Shown here: positions 25,317 through 34,076 of the stretch, piece after piece
How positions within the stretch are numbered: position 1 is the stretch's first letter
Layout of the letters: each line of letters opens with the position of its first letter
From: Fictibacillus nanhaiensis
GTDB taxonomy: Bacteria; Bacillota; Bacilli; Bacillales; Fictibacillaceae
NCBI RefSeq assembly: GCF_023715445.1
Contig: NZ_JAMBOD010000002.1
Location: 248,001-312,000, forward strand
Reading direction: 5' to 3'
Length of the DNA stretch: 64,000 nt
Translations under genes and position numbers: made by a program
Notes under the pieces: generated by a model
What the model was told of the DNA's origin: nothing
The model's database searches: none
What the model saw: only the letters and a program-made list of their open reading frames with translations

Positions 25317-26600
25317 CTATTTATTTAAGATCTCTTTTATCTTGTTTTTCAGCGATTCGTCTTTAATGTTTTCGATCAAATCTAACGGAAAATACAGCTT
25401 ATGATCGGTGCGGCGTTTTCCCGAAATCGCCTCAACCACATCAGACTCTCTTGAAAGCTCTCTGATCTCACCGTTTGGCTTCAATAAGTTTATCGGCAGA
25501 CGTTCTTCTTTTTCACCAGGACGGTAAAAATCGTATGGCAGATCAGACGATGAATCGACAACCAAATAATATTTCGGGTTGATGCCCGCTTCCTGAAAAT
25601 AGGCCGACAGCAAATGTCCGTCCGTAAACGAAACCATTTCTGTATACTTAAAAAGCTTTCTGTCGATAAAACGAATGCAAAGATCACTTAAAATGGGATC
25701 CTCTTCATCCGTCCAGCCTTGAAAATAGTAATGAATAATGCCTTCGTCGAGTGATATATAATCGACTAACGACACATTTCCTTCAAATAGCGTTATAAAA
25801 TGAGACAGCTCTCTTTTGAATGTATACCCTGTTTCATAAAGTTCCTTCGCCCGATGCAGAATTTTACTTAAAATAACTTCAGCACTGCGTGTAACAGGGT
25901 GGAAATATACCTGCCAATACATTTGATAGCGGCTCATAATATAGTCCTCTACCGCATGCATGCCGCTGGACTTAATGACAACGCCATCCTCGGTCGGACG
26001 CATAACGCGCAAAATACGTTCTATATCAAAGTTTCCGTAGCTAACTCCAGTGAAGTAGGCATCACGCAGCAAATAATCCATTCTATCAGCATCAATCTGA
26101 CTCGAGATCAGACTGACAATCAGCTTGTCAGGATGTGTTTTCGCGATCACTTCTGCTACCTGCTTCGGGAAATCCTCTCCCATTTGCAAAAGGACTTTAT
26201 TCACTTCTGTATCCCCTAAAATAATGTCCCGGCTGAATTCCTCATGGTCCACCCCGAACACTTTTTCAAAGGAATGAGAAAACGGACCGTGTCCCACATC
26301 GTGCAAAAGCGCTGCGGATAAGACGAGAAGACGCTGCTCTGGATCCCACGTTTGTTTTTCCTGAAAAATATCAATGATTCGCCTTGTAATCTCGTAAACA
26401 CCAAGAGAATGGCTAAAACGGCTGTGCTCTGCTCCATGAAACGTTAAATACGTCGTGCCGAGCTGCCTAATTCTGCGCAGTCTTTGAAACTCGCGTGTAC
26501 CGATCAGACGCCAGACCAATTCATCACGAACGTGAATATAGCGGTGAACCGGGTCTTTAAACACTTTCTCTTCGTGCAGCTTTCCTAGTGGTTTCGCCAT
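25317..26600 (-). CDS. ywfO: HD-domain dNTP triphosphohydrolase-like protein YwfO
   Basis: A 427-residue HD-domain protein. The metal site is formed by HSRFSHSLGVYEITRR, the HD pair in LLHDVGHGPFSHSFE and the later aspartate in SSQIDADRMDYLLRDA. Relatives are tetrameric dNTPases hydrolysing deoxynucleoside triphosphates to nucleoside and triphosphate; B. subtilis YwfO binds and hydrolyses nucleotides of this kind. AGGA lies nine bases before ATG. First gene of the ywfO-ywgA unit. Confidence 0.9.
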   Translation of the reverse strand: MAKPLGKLHEEKVFKDPVHRYIHVRDELVWRLIGTREFQRLRRIRQLGTTYLTFHGAEHSRFSHSLGVYEITRRIIDIFQEKQTWDPEQRLLVLSAALLHDVGHGPFSHSFEKVFGVDHEEFSRDIILGDTEVNKVLLQMGEDFPKQVAEVIAKTHPDKLIVSLISSQIDADRMDYLLRDAYFTGVSYGNFDIERILRVMRPTEDGVVIKSSGMHAVEDYIMSRYQMYWQVYFHPVTRSAEVILSKILHRAKELYETGYTFKRELSHFITLFEGNVSLVDYISLDEGIIHYYFQGWTDEEDPILSDLCIRFIDRKLFKYTEMVSFTDGHLLSAYFQEAGINPKYYLVVDSSSDLPYDFYRPGEKEERLPINLLKPNGEIRELSRESDVVEAISGKRRTDHKLYFPLDLIENIKDESLKNKIKEILNK

Positions 26601-26664
26601 TGAATTTTTTCCTGCTCCTTCTTACAGCATTTATAGGTAAGAGTTCTCTTAAAAAAGAAAAATC

Positions 26665-26696
26665 CCTTCCTCAATAATCATGTTGAGAAGGTATTT
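26665..26696. terminator. Hairpin upstream of ywfO
   Basis: CCTTCCTCAA pairs with TTGAGAAGG around TAATCATG; A-rich before it and ATTTTCT after. No gene clearly ends here, so its role is open. Confidence 0.35.
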
Positions 26697-26925
26697 TCTG
26701 ATCAAAAAGTGTGATTTATTTAATAGAATATACCCTATTGTATCGTGTTACTAACTTTCAAAACAACCACTATTTTTTTCTATATCCGCTTCTCTAATAT
26801 CGGTAAAAGGTATCATAAATCCACCATTTTATTCCCCTTTCCATATGAGTTATACTAGATAAAGCTTATAACGGAAATGATAGTTTTATATGGCTGTATT
26901 CGTAACATTGTTGCTATTAGAAGAT

Positions 26926-27120
26926 GTTGATTTCCGCTCCAGGATACTCGCATTCCGCGGGAAGATGGATAAAGGCTCATATTCAAGGATGCATGTGCTC
27001 CTGTGTCTGCAAGCAAATCCTACCGAAGCGAGCTTCCTCGTCGCATGCCTTACGAGAAGAACACTCAGGTAGCTGGCACGCTAATCCCGCCGGAGTCTCG
27101 CACCTTACGCTCCAATCAAC
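26926..27120 (+). repeat. Dispersed repeat element with GTTGAT ends, copy L
   Basis: The 195-base element starts GTTGATTTCCGCTCC and ends GCTCCAATCAAC, so its ends are short inverted repeats. A homologous copy in opposite orientation lies at 47580-47799, sharing blocks such as ATCCTACCGAAGCG, CCTCGTCGCATGCCTT and GGAGTCTCGCACCTTAC. Such elements recur in Bacillaceae genomes. It fills most of the ywfO to methyltransferase gap and ends 51 bases before the start codon. Confidence 0.8.
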
Positions 27121-27171
27121 TTGTCAAAGAAGCGTACTCAACTTTTATTTAGATTGCAGGAGGAACCATTT

Positions 27172-27972
27172 ATGGATCAAGAACGAAGATTAAAAAATGG
27201 ACAAGCATGGAGCAATAGTTCTTATCAGGCTTGGGTCAACCGTTTTGGCGCACCTGAAAAAGCGGTGACACGCATACTGAAAGATCCAAAACGCCGGCTT
27301 CAGCCACTGGATCAATATATCGGTGATGTTTCAGGTAAAAAGGTCGTTAACCTTTTAGGTTCACACGGCAGTAAAGCGGTTGCTTTGTCGCTCCTTGGAG
27401 CTGATGCTACAGTTATCGATATTTCAGAGTCAAACGCTGCATACGCACGAGAACTGGCTGAAGCCGCTGACGTAAATATCCGGTATGTGGTTGAAGACAT
27501 TTTAAATCTGCCAGAATCTGAACTGACAGGCGATTATGACATGGCCTTTATGGAAAATGGAATTTTGCACTACTTTACCGATTTAAATGCCTACTTTGAA
27601 GTAGTCGCCGGTCTGTTAAAAAAAGGCGGAAAACTTATTCTACAAGACTTCCACCCTGTTTCTACAAAACTGATAGAATCTCAAGGCAAAAGCCAGGCAG
27701 TAAGAAAGCACAAAGTCACCGGCGATTACTTTAGTGAAGAGCTTGTTAAAATGGATGTCGCATACTCCAAGTTCCTGCCTGAACTGCAATATGCAACTTC
27801 TGAAGAACGTGTGCCATTCCAGGTTCAGATCCGCCAGTGGACACTTGGTGAGATCGTAACGGCAATCGGCAGCCAGAGACTTTGGATTAAACAGCTTGTT
27901 GAAGAACCTCATCCGGATGAACTTGACCGCGGCATTCCGAAATCATTCATAATCGTTGCGGAGAAACTATAA
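27172..27972 (+). CDS. Class I SAM-dependent methyltransferase
   Basis: A 266-residue methyltransferase. Motif I is [20 protein letters not shown], followed by the acidic loop [13 protein letters not shown], motif [16 protein letters not shown] and motif [18 protein letters not shown]. Substrate unknown. ATG 27172 lies eight bases after AGGAGG; the open frame reaches back to a TTG inside the repeat element. Its stop overlaps the ATG of lipL by one base (TAATG), so the two are translationally coupled. Confidence 0.87.
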   Translation: MDQERRLKNGQAWSNSSYQAWVNRFGAPEKAVTRILKDPKRRLQPLDQYIGDVSGKKVVNLLGSHGSKAVALSLLGADATVIDISESNAAYARELAEAADVNIRYVVEDILNLPESELTGDYDMAFMENGILHYFTDLNAYFEVVAGLLKKGGKLILQDFHPVSTKLIESQGKSQAVRKHKVTGDYFSEELVKMDVAYSKFLPELQYATSEERVPFQVQIRQWTLGEIVTAIGSQRLWIKQLVEEPHPDELDRGIPKSFIIVAEKL

Positions 27973-28805
27973 TGAAAAATCATCTGTTAGAGCAGCCCGT
28001 TTGGCGGCTGATCGACCAGTCAACACTTGGTCCTGGATTTGATGCGAGGCAATCTTTTGCAACCGACGATACTCTATGCACATCGATCGGAAGCGGGTAC
28101 TCCCCTGCCACGGCACGCACGTGGGTACACCACAATACGATTGTCCTCGGCATTCAGGATACACGCTTACCGCATCTAAAGGATGGAATCGATTATTTGG
28201 AGGCTAGCGGATACCGGGTGATCGTACGGAATTCCGGCGGTCTTGCCGTTGTACTGGATGAAGGCGTATTGAATATCTCGCTCATCCTTCCTGAGAAAGA
28301 AGGCACGATCGACATCAATCAAGGCTATGACACGATGACCGCTCTTGTGGAGCAGCTGATCGAACCTTATGGCGCCTCATTTGATGCGTATGAGATCGTC
28401 GGCTCTTATTGCCCGGGAAGCTATGATTTAAGCATCGGCGGAAAAAAGTTCGCCGGGATTTCTCAACGGCGCATGCGCGGCGGTGTTGCGGTACAGATAT
28501 ATCTTTGTGTGGACGGAAGCGGTTCAGATCGTGCAGCGGTGATCGGCGAGTTTTACAAGCGCGGTTTAAAAGGTGAAGAAACAAAATTTCAATATCCTGA
28601 AATTCAGCCTGGGGTTATGGCCAGTTTGGCGGAGCTGCTTGGGCACTCGCTGACGGTTGCAGATATTCATGCTGGTTTATTAAATGTGCTTCATAAAAAC
28701 AGCGAACTCTTTTACAGCGGTCAGCTTTCAGAAGAAGAAAGCGAGTTGCTACCAGGGAATATACAGCGAATGTGGGACCGAAATGAAAAGGCACTATCAC
28801 TATAG
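27972..28805 (+). CDS. lipL: Octanoyl-[GcvH]:protein N-octanoyltransferase LipL-like
   Basis: A 277-residue member of the biotin/lipoate protein ligase family. The catalytic cysteine of LipL corresponds to Cys 147 in [10 protein letters not shown], and the conserved lysine is in [13 protein letters not shown]. LipL moves the octanoyl group from GcvH to E2 subunits of 2-oxoacid dehydrogenases. The neighbour pta downstream is the same as in B. subtilis (ywfL-ywfJ). No ATP-binding motif of LplA type is seen, consistent with amidotransfer. Confidence 0.9.
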   Translation: MKNHLLEQPVWRLIDQSTLGPGFDARQSFATDDTLCTSIGSGYSPATARTWVHHNTIVLGIQDTRLPHLKDGIDYLEASGYRVIVRNSGGLAVVLDEGVLNISLILPEKEGTIDINQGYDTMTALVEQLIEPYGASFDAYEIVGSYCPGSYDLSIGGKKFAGISQRRMRGGVAVQIYLCVDGSGSDRAAVIGEFYKRGLKGEETKFQYPEIQPGVMASLAELLGHSLTVADIHAGLLNVLHKNSELFYSGQLSEEESELLPGNIQRMWDRNEKALSL

Positions 28806-28837
28806 AATATAGTGTCTTTTTTAGACAGACAACAGCT

Positions 28838-28922
28838 TCCTTAAAATGGAAAATTATGTGATGAAGAAACATTTTTATGTGATCGTGTTTTTCTAATCAG
28901 AAAAGTACACTTAAATCAGAAA
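28838..28922. repeat. 21-base periodic array 6, short and degenerate (TTATGTGATGA type)
   Basis: TTATGTGAT occurs twice with its GAT at 28860 and 28881, 21 bases apart, followed by two AATCAGAAAA units at 28895 and 28914 (19 apart). The context AAAATGGA-AAATTATGTGATGA matches the array at 38942. It lies between two convergent genes. Confidence 0.55.
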
Positions 28923-28957
28923 AAAGCCAGCTCAACAACGAGCTGGCTTTCCTTATT
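28920..28957. terminator. Terminator between lipL and pta
   Basis: AAGCCAGCTC pairs with GAGCTGGCTT around AACAAC; on the minus strand it is followed by TTTT. Confidence 0.85.
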
Positions 28958-28959
28958 AA

Positions 28960-29934
28960 TTAATCTAGTGACTGCATTGCAGTGATCAATGCTAATTTAT
29001 AAACGTCTTCTGCATTACAGCCGCGGGAAAGATCGTTTACAGGCATGTTCAAGCCTTGCAAGATCGGTCCGATTGCTTCAAAACCGCCAAGACGCTGAAC
29101 CATCTTATAGCCGATGTTCCCCGTTTCAAGGCTAGGGAAGATAAAAACGTTCGCTTCCCCTTTAAGAGGTGAATAAGGTGCTTTTTTCGCTGCAACAGAC
29201 GGCACGAACGCTGCATCGAATTGAAGTTCTCCATCATACGTAAAGTTCGGGTCCATCCCCTTAAGAACTTCCAATGCTTCAACCACTTTTTCAGTCTCAG
29301 GTGAAACCGCAGAACCTTTCGTTGAGAAAGATAGCAAAGCTACTTTCGGATCAATTCCGAAAACGCGTGCAGTTTCAGCACTTACCACCGCAGATTCAGC
29401 CAAGTCCTGGCTGGACGGTGCAATGTTGATCGCGCAGTCTGCGAATACATATTTTTCATCACCGCGAACCATGATGAACGCACCAGAAGTTTTCTTAACG
29501 CCTTCTTTAGTTTTGATAATCTGAAGAGCTGGGCGAACCGTATCAGCTGTTGAATGAGCAGCCCCGCTTACAAGTCCTTGAGCTTTACCCGTGTAAACGA
29601 GCATCGTTCCAAAATAGTTTTCGTCGAGCAAGATTTTACGTGCCTGCTCTTCGGTTGTTTTCCCTTTACGGCGCTCAACTAATGCATGTACTAATGCATC
29701 AAACTCTGCATATTCAGATGGGTTTATAATCTCTACTCCATCAAGTAAAAATCCTGCCGCTTCTGCTTTTGCAGTAACATCTGCTTGGGCTCCTACTAAA
29801 ATAGGCTGCAAAACTTTTTCAGAAGCAAGACGGCTCGCTGCTTCTAGAATTCTTTCATCCGTACCTTCAGGAAAAACAATGACCGGATTCGCTGCTTGAA
29901 CTTTGTTCTTTAAATCTATAAAAAGATCACTCAT
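28960..29934 (-). CDS. pta: Phosphate acetyltransferase
   Basis: A 324-residue Pta of the short Bacillus type, interconverting acetyl-CoA and acetyl phosphate in overflow metabolism. Family stretches are VIVFPEGTDERILEAASRL, the active-site region LVSGAAHSTADTVRPALQII, FADCAINIAPS, and the C-terminal VNDLSRGCNAEDVYKLALITA. AGGAGG lies 11 bases before ATG. A cre-like site lies about 100 bases upstream, as expected for carbon catabolite activation by CcpA. Confidence 0.96.
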   Translation of the reverse strand: MSDLFIDLKNKVQAANPVIVFPEGTDERILEAASRLASEKVLQPILVGAQADVTAKAEAAGFLLDGVEIINPSEYAEFDALVHALVERRKGKTTEEQARKILLDENYFGTMLVYTGKAQGLVSGAAHSTADTVRPALQIIKTKEGVKKTSGAFIMVRGDEKYVFADCAINIAPSSQDLAESAVVSAETARVFGIDPKVALLSFSTKGSAVSPETEKVVEALEVLKGMDPNFTYDGELQFDAAFVPSVAAKKAPYSPLKGEANVFIFPSLETGNIGYKMVQRLGGFEAIGPILQGLNMPVNDLSRGCNAEDVYKLALITAMQSLD

Positions 29935-30032
29935 GATTTAACAAACCTCCTCATTTCGGTTTCTTACTCTGCAATTTGCATTCCCTATTAGGTTACTCCT
30001 TTTTTTATACCTTTTAAACCTATGCAAACAGT

Positions 30033-30047
30033 TGTAAGCGCTTGATA
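30033..30047 (-). promoter_or_regulatory. cre site upstream of pta
   Basis: On the minus strand the core AAGCGCTTACA matches the CcpA consensus WTGNAARCGNWWWCA with two mismatches. In B. subtilis pta is activated by CcpA from an upstream cre. Confidence 0.55.
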
Positions 30048-30067
30048 GAAGAAGTTCTTTTATTTTG

Positions 30068-30104
30068 AATTTTTAAACGTCTATTGTTCGTTCGTTTAAA
30101 AATT
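30068..30104 (+). promoter_or_regulatory. Perfect inverted repeat upstream of the copper-binding protein gene
   Basis: AATTTTTAAACG (30068-30079) and CGTTTAAAAATT (30093-30104) are perfect 12-base arms around 13 bases. It lies 55 bases before the gene and could be a repressor operator or a hairpin. Confidence 0.4.
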
Positions 30105-30158
30105 ATTACTTGGGGAAACATTTAATTGGAAACTATTATATAGGAGGCGTTTTTAGGG

Positions 30159-30485
30159 ATGCATCAAACTTACCAAGAATGTATCGACGAATGCCTGCGG
30201 TGCATGCAGGCCTGCAACCATTGCTATGATGCGTGTTTGCAAGAAGAGGACGTAAAGATGATGGCGAACTGCATCAGGCTGGACCGTGAATGCTCTGATA
30301 TTTGCAGCTTTGCCGCAGAGCTGATGGCGCGAAACAGTCCATTCATCAATGAAATCTGTGAGCTTTGTGCAAAGGTATGTGAAGCATGTGGGAAAGAATG
30401 TGAGAAGCATGACTACGAGCACTGCCAGGAGTGTGCGAAAGCTTGCTTCAGATGTGCAGAGGTATGCAGAAAGATGCTTGCTTAA
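30159..30485 (+). CDS. Four-helix bundle copper-binding protein (Csp/DUF326)
   Basis: A 108-residue protein with about 19 cysteines spaced along four helices (CIDECLRCMQACNHCYDAC, LCAKVCEACGKECEK, CQECAKACFRCAEVC). This is the Csp/DUF326 family, cytosolic copper storage proteins that bind many Cu(I) ions inside the bundle. No signal peptide is present. AGGAGG lies 11 bases before ATG. It is transcribed alone with a terminator; a long inverted repeat upstream may be its operator, but it does not look like a CsoR or CueR site. Confidence 0.9.
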   Translation: MHQTYQECIDECLRCMQACNHCYDACLQEEDVKMMANCIRLDRECSDICSFAAELMARNSPFINEICELCAKVCEACGKECEKHDYEHCQECAKACFRCAEVCRKMLA

Positions 30486-30486
30486 A

Positions 30487-30526
30487 CTACTAAAACTTTC
30501 TTCCGGATCGGGAGAAAGTTTTTTTC
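30487..30526 (+). terminator. Terminator of the copper-binding protein gene
   Basis: AAACTTTCT pairs with AGAAAGTTT and T7 follows. Confidence 0.88.
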
Positions 30527-30594
30527 ATCTTACAATGAATCTTTTTCCTTTTCCTCCCGTAAAATTGAGAGATAAATTTGGAGGAGGAATCAGC

Positions 30595-31371
30595 ATGTCA
30601 TTTGTTAACCGTATGTTGGCTAGTGTTGGAATTGGAGCAGCGAAGGTAGATACGATTTTAGATAAAGATACTTACTCACCTGGCGAAACGATTACAGGTA
30701 CGATTAAAATTGAAGGCGGAAAAGTGGATCAGAACATCGACCACATTACACTTTTCGTTATGACGGAGTTTTACCGTGAAGTCGATGATAAAAAAGTGCG
30801 TGATACAGCAGCGATTGAAAACACTACGGTTAGCACAAGCCTTGTTGTAAAAGCAGGAAGTTCAGAGGAGATTCCTTTTTCTCTTAAACTTCCATATGAT
30901 ACCCCTTATACGCTTGGACACACTCCGGTTTGGATCAAGACTGGTCTTGATATCCAGATGGCAATTGATCCGACTGACAACGACCAGATCAGTGTTCTCC
31001 CTGATGCGGAAACTTCAGCCATTTTTGATGCTATTGAGCAGCTAGGATTCAGACTTCGCAAAGCTTACTGCGGATCAGCTCCTCGTTACATGCGCCGCAG
31101 ACTTCCGTTTCTTCAAGAATTTGAGTACGTTCCAACATCAGGTGCTTATGCCGGAAGACTGGATGAACTTGAAGTCATCTTAGTGCCGCAAAGTGACAGC
31201 ATCGAGCTTTTCATGGAGATCGACAAACGCGGAAAAGGCTTGTTCGGTATGCTTGAAGAAGCCATGGATCTTGATGAAACAAAAGTGCGCATGACCCTTT
31301 CACGCATTGAGCTTCAAAACCCATCTTATGTAAAAAGTAAAATCGAGCAAACCCTTCGTCAATTCAGCTAA
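30595..31371 (+). CDS. spo0M: Sporulation control protein Spo0M
   Basis: A 258-residue arrestin-fold protein, exactly the usual Spo0M length. The N-terminal MSFVNRMLASVGIGAAKVDT and the strands YSPGETITGTIKIEGG and TPYTLGHTPVWIKTGLDI are diagnostic. Spo0M influences entry into sporulation and cell division. ATG 30595 lies after GGAGGAGG at normal distance; the open frame extends far upstream over the previous gene and terminator, which is not real. Single-gene unit. Confidence 0.93.
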   Translation: MSFVNRMLASVGIGAAKVDTILDKDTYSPGETITGTIKIEGGKVDQNIDHITLFVMTEFYREVDDKKVRDTAAIENTTVSTSLVVKAGSSEEIPFSLKLPYDTPYTLGHTPVWIKTGLDIQMAIDPTDNDQISVLPDAETSAIFDAIEQLGFRLRKAYCGSAPRYMRRRLPFLQEFEYVPTSGAYAGRLDELEVILVPQSDSIELFMEIDKRGKGLFGMLEEAMDLDETKVRMTLSRIELQNPSYVKSKIEQTLRQFS

Positions 31372-31393
31372 CCCTTTTTGGATTCGTCCCTAC

Positions 31394-31430
31394 TTATGGT
31401 ATATTTGTAGGGACGTGTTTATTTTTAGCA
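31394..31430 (+). terminator. spo0M terminator
   Basis: CGTCCCTAC pairs with GTAGGGACG; GTTTATTTTT follows. Confidence 0.8.
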
Positions 31431-31446
31431 GGGAGTGAATGATACG

Positions 31447-32190
31447 ATGAGTGAAGCAGCTATTACACTAGAAGGCTGGTATTGCCTTCATGATTTTCGT
31501 ACGATGGACTGGGCAGCTTGGAAAACGCTTACGAGTGACCAGAGAGAATACGCGATAAATGAATTTTTAACGTTCCTTGAGAAATGGGAAAACGTTGAAG
31601 CAAATAAAACAGGCAGCCACGCGCTTTACAGCATCATGGGGCAAAAAGCTGATTTTATGATGATGCTTCTGCGCCCGACGATGGAAGAACTGAACGAGAT
31701 TGAAAATGCTTTTAATAAAACAGCTTTTGCTCAATATACGATCAAAGCGTATTCTTACGTCTCTGTTGTAGAGCTAAGCACATACAATCCACAAAACGAG
31801 AGCGGCGAAATGGATCCAATGATAAAAGCCCGCCTGTTCCCAGAGCTGCCAAAATGGAATCATGTTTGTTTCTATCCAATGGACAAGCGCCGTGATGGTG
31901 ATGACAACTGGTATATGCTTTCCATGGAAGAGCGCAAGAAGATGATGTACTCCCATGGCATGATCGGCCGCGGATATGCAGGAAAAGTAAAGCAGATTAT
32001 TACAGGATCTGTCGGCTTAGATGATTGGGAATGGGGCGTAACGCTGTTCTCAAACGACATGCTGCAGTTTAAAAAATTAGTATACGAAATGCGCTTTGAT
32101 GAAGTAAGTGCACGTTTTGGCGAATTCGGATCTTTCTATGTTGGAAATATCCTTACGAAAGAAGCTGTACCTTCCTTCTTGCAAGTGTAA
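31447..32190 (+). CDS. hemQ: Coproheme decarboxylase HemQ/ChdC
   Basis: A 247-residue chlorite-dismutase-like enzyme performing the last step of the coproporphyrin-dependent haem pathway of Gram-positive bacteria, peroxide-driven decarboxylation of coprohaem. Diagnostic are [29 protein letters not shown], the haem-ligand region [31 protein letters not shown] and [20 protein letters not shown]. The start is placed at ATG 31447 (MSEAA, as in relatives); a GTG four codons earlier overlaps the AGGGAG site. Conserved neighbour of pta in B. subtilis. Confidence 0.94.
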   Translation: MSEAAITLEGWYCLHDFRTMDWAAWKTLTSDQREYAINEFLTFLEKWENVEANKTGSHALYSIMGQKADFMMMLLRPTMEELNEIENAFNKTAFAQYTIKAYSYVSVVELSTYNPQNESGEMDPMIKARLFPELPKWNHVCFYPMDKRRDGDDNWYMLSMEERKKMMYSHGMIGRGYAGKVKQIITGSVGLDDWEWGVTLFSNDMLQFKKLVYEMRFDEVSARFGEFGSFYVGNILTKEAVPSFLQV

Positions 32191-32205
32191 ATATAGGAAC
32201 CGATC

Positions 32206-32243
32206 AACCTTTGTCTGTTTAACAGGCAAAGGTTTTTTATTGT
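32206..32243 (+). terminator. hemQ terminator
   Basis: ACCTTTG-CTGT pairs with ACAG-CAAAGGT and T6 follows. Confidence 0.85.
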
Positions 32244-32269
32244 GACAGGTCTAGTTTTTCAAAACAGCT

Positions 32270-32278
32270 CATACACAT
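32270..32278 (+). promoter_or_regulatory. Candidate SigE -10 element of cwlJ-gerQ
   Basis: CATACACAT resembles the SigE -10 CATACANT. In B. subtilis cwlJ and gerQ are mother-cell genes. No good -35 is seen. Confidence 0.3.
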
Positions 32279-32340
32279 ATATCGAATGTTCTATTTCCCT
32301 GCTTGTACTAAATTGACTTACATCCAGAGGGGGAAGGAAA

Positions 32341-32772
32341 TTGGCAGTTATAAAAGCAACAAGCAAAGATATAGACCTGCTTGCCCGTTTAATTCGTGCA
32401 GAAGCTGAAGGTGAAGGTGACCAGGGTATGCTGCTCGTTGGTAATACTGGTGTTAATCGGATTCGTTCAAACTGCCTTGATTTTAAAAATATCCGAACGA
32501 TGCAGCAAATGGTGTTTCAAAGACCAGGCGGATTTGAAGCAACGATCAAAGGATACTTTTATCAAGGTGCACGCGAGAACGAAAAAAGGTTAGCAAGAAG
32601 AGTAATTAACGGCCAGCGTTTTCATCCAGCCAAAAATGCATTATGGTTTTTCGATCCAAGTGGGGCTTGTCCGCCTACATGGTACAATCAGCCACATTCA
32701 GGCAGCTTCAAGGCTCACTGTTTTTATCAACCGCAACAAAGTGATTGTCCGAACGTTTTTAACACCTTTTAG
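32341..32772 (+). CDS. cwlJ: Spore cortex-lytic enzyme CwlJ
   Basis: A 143-residue SleB/CwlJ-type hydrolase without signal peptide, as expected for CwlJ, which is laid down on the cortex from the mother cell. The catalytic region LARLIRAEAEGEGDQGMLLVGNTGVNRI contains the conserved Glu pair; ALWFFDPSGACPPTWYNQP follows. It degrades spore cortex in response to calcium dipicolinate during germination. Start is TTG 32341, with GAGGGGG upstream. The stop overlaps the gerQ ribosome site (TAGGGAGG), so the two form an operon. Confidence 0.93.
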   Translation: MAVIKATSKDIDLLARLIRAEAEGEGDQGMLLVGNTGVNRIRSNCLDFKNIRTMQQMVFQRPGGFEATIKGYFYQGARENEKRLARRVINGQRFHPAKNALWFFDPSGACPPTWYNQPHSGSFKAHCFYQPQQSDCPNVFNTF

Positions 32773-32784
32773 GGAGGTTTGTTG

Positions 32785-33261
32785 ATGAACAATTTTAATC
32801 CGTATAACCGGCAGCAAAACGGGATGAATGGTATGGGCGGCATGAATGGTATGGGGGGCATGATGGGGGGCATGGCAGGAATGGGGGTGCCGCAGGATAT
32901 GGCACAAAGCCAGCAGGCACCAGGAGTGGGAGGCGGTCCTATGATGGATTTGGCAGCACCAGGACAGCTTCCGCTTGAGCAATCGTACATTGAAAACATT
33001 CTTCGTTTAAACAAAGGCAAAGTGGCAACCGTCTATATGACGTTTGAGAACAATGAAAAATGGAACGCAAAAGTTTTTAAAGGAATCATTGAGGCAGCTG
33101 GCCGCGATCACATTATTTTAAGTGATCCGCAAACCGGCAAACGCTATTTATTATTGATGGTGTTCGTAAACTATATTACGTTTGATGAAGAAATTAATTA
33201 CTTCTATCCATATGGAACCCAGCAGCAAACCGGACAGCTTACACAATACAGCCCGCGTTGA
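32785..33261 (+). CDS. gerQ: Spore coat protein GerQ
   Basis: A 158-residue protein. The first 55 residues are a low-complexity Asn, Gly, Met-rich stretch (NGMNGMGGMNGMGGMMGG), followed by the conserved GerQ domain SYIENILRLNKGKVATVYMTFE and DHIILSDPQTGKRYLLLMVF. GerQ is a coat protein, crosslinked by transglutaminase, needed for CwlJ assembly; that explains the shared operon. ATG 32785 lies seven bases after GGGAGG; two TTG codons come just before. Confidence 0.93.
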   Translation: MNNFNPYNRQQNGMNGMGGMNGMGGMMGGMAGMGVPQDMAQSQQAPGVGGGPMMDLAAPGQLPLEQSYIENILRLNKGKVATVYMTFENNEKWNAKVFKGIIEAAGRDHIILSDPQTGKRYLLLMVFVNYITFDEEINYFYPYGTQQQTGQLTQYSPR

Positions 33262-33295
33262 TAGAATAATACCGGTTGTCTGGTCAAGACAGATT

Positions 33296-33330
33296 AGAAA
33301 AGGCGCCCCTGAGAGGACGCCTTTTTATTA
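33296..33330. terminator. Bidirectional terminator between gerQ and ywdK
   Basis: AAAGGCG-CC pairs with G-CGCCTTT with T5 on the plus side and AAAA before it. Confidence 0.82.
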
Positions 33331-33699
33331 TGCTTTTACAGCCGCGATGATAAGCAGGATCCAGCCAACGATAAACGCAAGCCCTCCAAGTGGTGTGATC
33401 GGACCAAAAAACTTCATCCCTGTGTTCGAAAGGGCATACAAGCTGCCCGAGAAAAACAGAATCCCGATGAAAAATGACCACCCTGCTCCATTCAATAATG
33501 CGGATGCAGGCCACTTGCCGAGCAAAATACCGACAGCAATTAACGCCAAAGCATGATACATATGATATTGAACGCCTGTCTGATACACGTTCAGCATGTT
33601 GCGTTCTGTTAATTTAGCTTCCAGTGCATGTGCACCAAATGCTCCCAGCATAACTGCAAGCATGGCATTAACCGCTCCTAATATAAGAAAAAGCTTCAT
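33328..33699 (-). CDS. ywdK: DUF423 membrane protein YwdK
   Basis: A 123-residue protein with four membrane spans, of the DUF423 family: AVMLGAFGAHALEAKLTERNML, YQTGVQYHMYHALALIAVGIL, GSLYALSNTGMKFFGPITPLGG. Function unknown. Conserved beside gerQ in B. subtilis. Single-gene unit convergent with gerQ. Confidence 0.9.
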   Translation of the reverse strand: MKLFLILGAVNAMLAVMLGAFGAHALEAKLTERNMLNVYQTGVQYHMYHALALIAVGILLGKWPASALLNGAGWSFFIGILFFSGSLYALSNTGMKFFGPITPLGGLAFIVGWILLIIAAVKA

Positions 33700-33805
33700 A
33701 GTTCCACCCCTGTTTTTCTTTTATCTTACCACTGTAACCTGCTGAATCAAAAGTTTGCCACAGGATTGTAAAGATTTTGGCGGACAGCTTGTCCATGATA
33801 AAAAA

Positions 33806-33840
33806 GACGAACGCTAACGTTGTTTGGTTTGGCGTTCGGT
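33806..33840 (-). terminator. Terminator of the LexA-box-controlled YvrJ-type gene
   Basis: GAACGC pairs with GCGTTC; on the minus strand GTCTTTTTT follows. The upstream arm lies inside the last codons of the gene. Confidence 0.75.
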
Positions 33841-34041
33841 GTCAAGCATTCGGACATATTGATCAATCTTTCGTTCTAGCTCCTCTTTTTCTACTAACTC
33901 TGAATGCAATTCTTTTATGATTCCTTCCAGACTTTGAATCCGCTTTTCAAATTGAAAGAGCAAGTATCCTGCAATGACAATAGGAAAGCCTACATTACCG
34001 AGGAGATTTACTAGGTTAAGCCATTCATTTGCTTGATTCAT
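33814..34041 (-). CDS. YvrJ-type small membrane coiled-coil protein, probable SOS gene
   Basis: A 75-residue protein: an N-terminal hydrophobic stretch with GNVGFPIVIAGYLLFQFEKRI, typical of YvrJ, then a charged coiled coil (QSLEGIIKELHSELVEKEELERKI) and a basic tail. The build is also that of UviB/BhlA-like holin-related peptides. GAGGGG lies nine bases before ATG. A perfect LexA box 36 bases upstream and a private terminator indicate a one-gene SOS unit. A membrane peptide induced by DNA damage recalls YneA, the SOS division inhibitor, though no sequence kinship is claimed. Confidence 0.75.
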   Translation of the reverse strand: MNQANEWLNLVNLLGNVGFPIVIAGYLLFQFEKRIQSLEGIIKELHSELVEKEELERKIDQYVRMLDTERQTKQR

Positions 34042-34076
34042 TATGTTTCACCCCTCATTTTTTATCGAACACTTAT

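Noticed and set aside
27121-27171. Extended start of the methyltransferase
   Set aside because: The upstream TTG lies at the border of the dispersed repeat and lacks a ribosome site, while ATG 27172 has AGGAGG.
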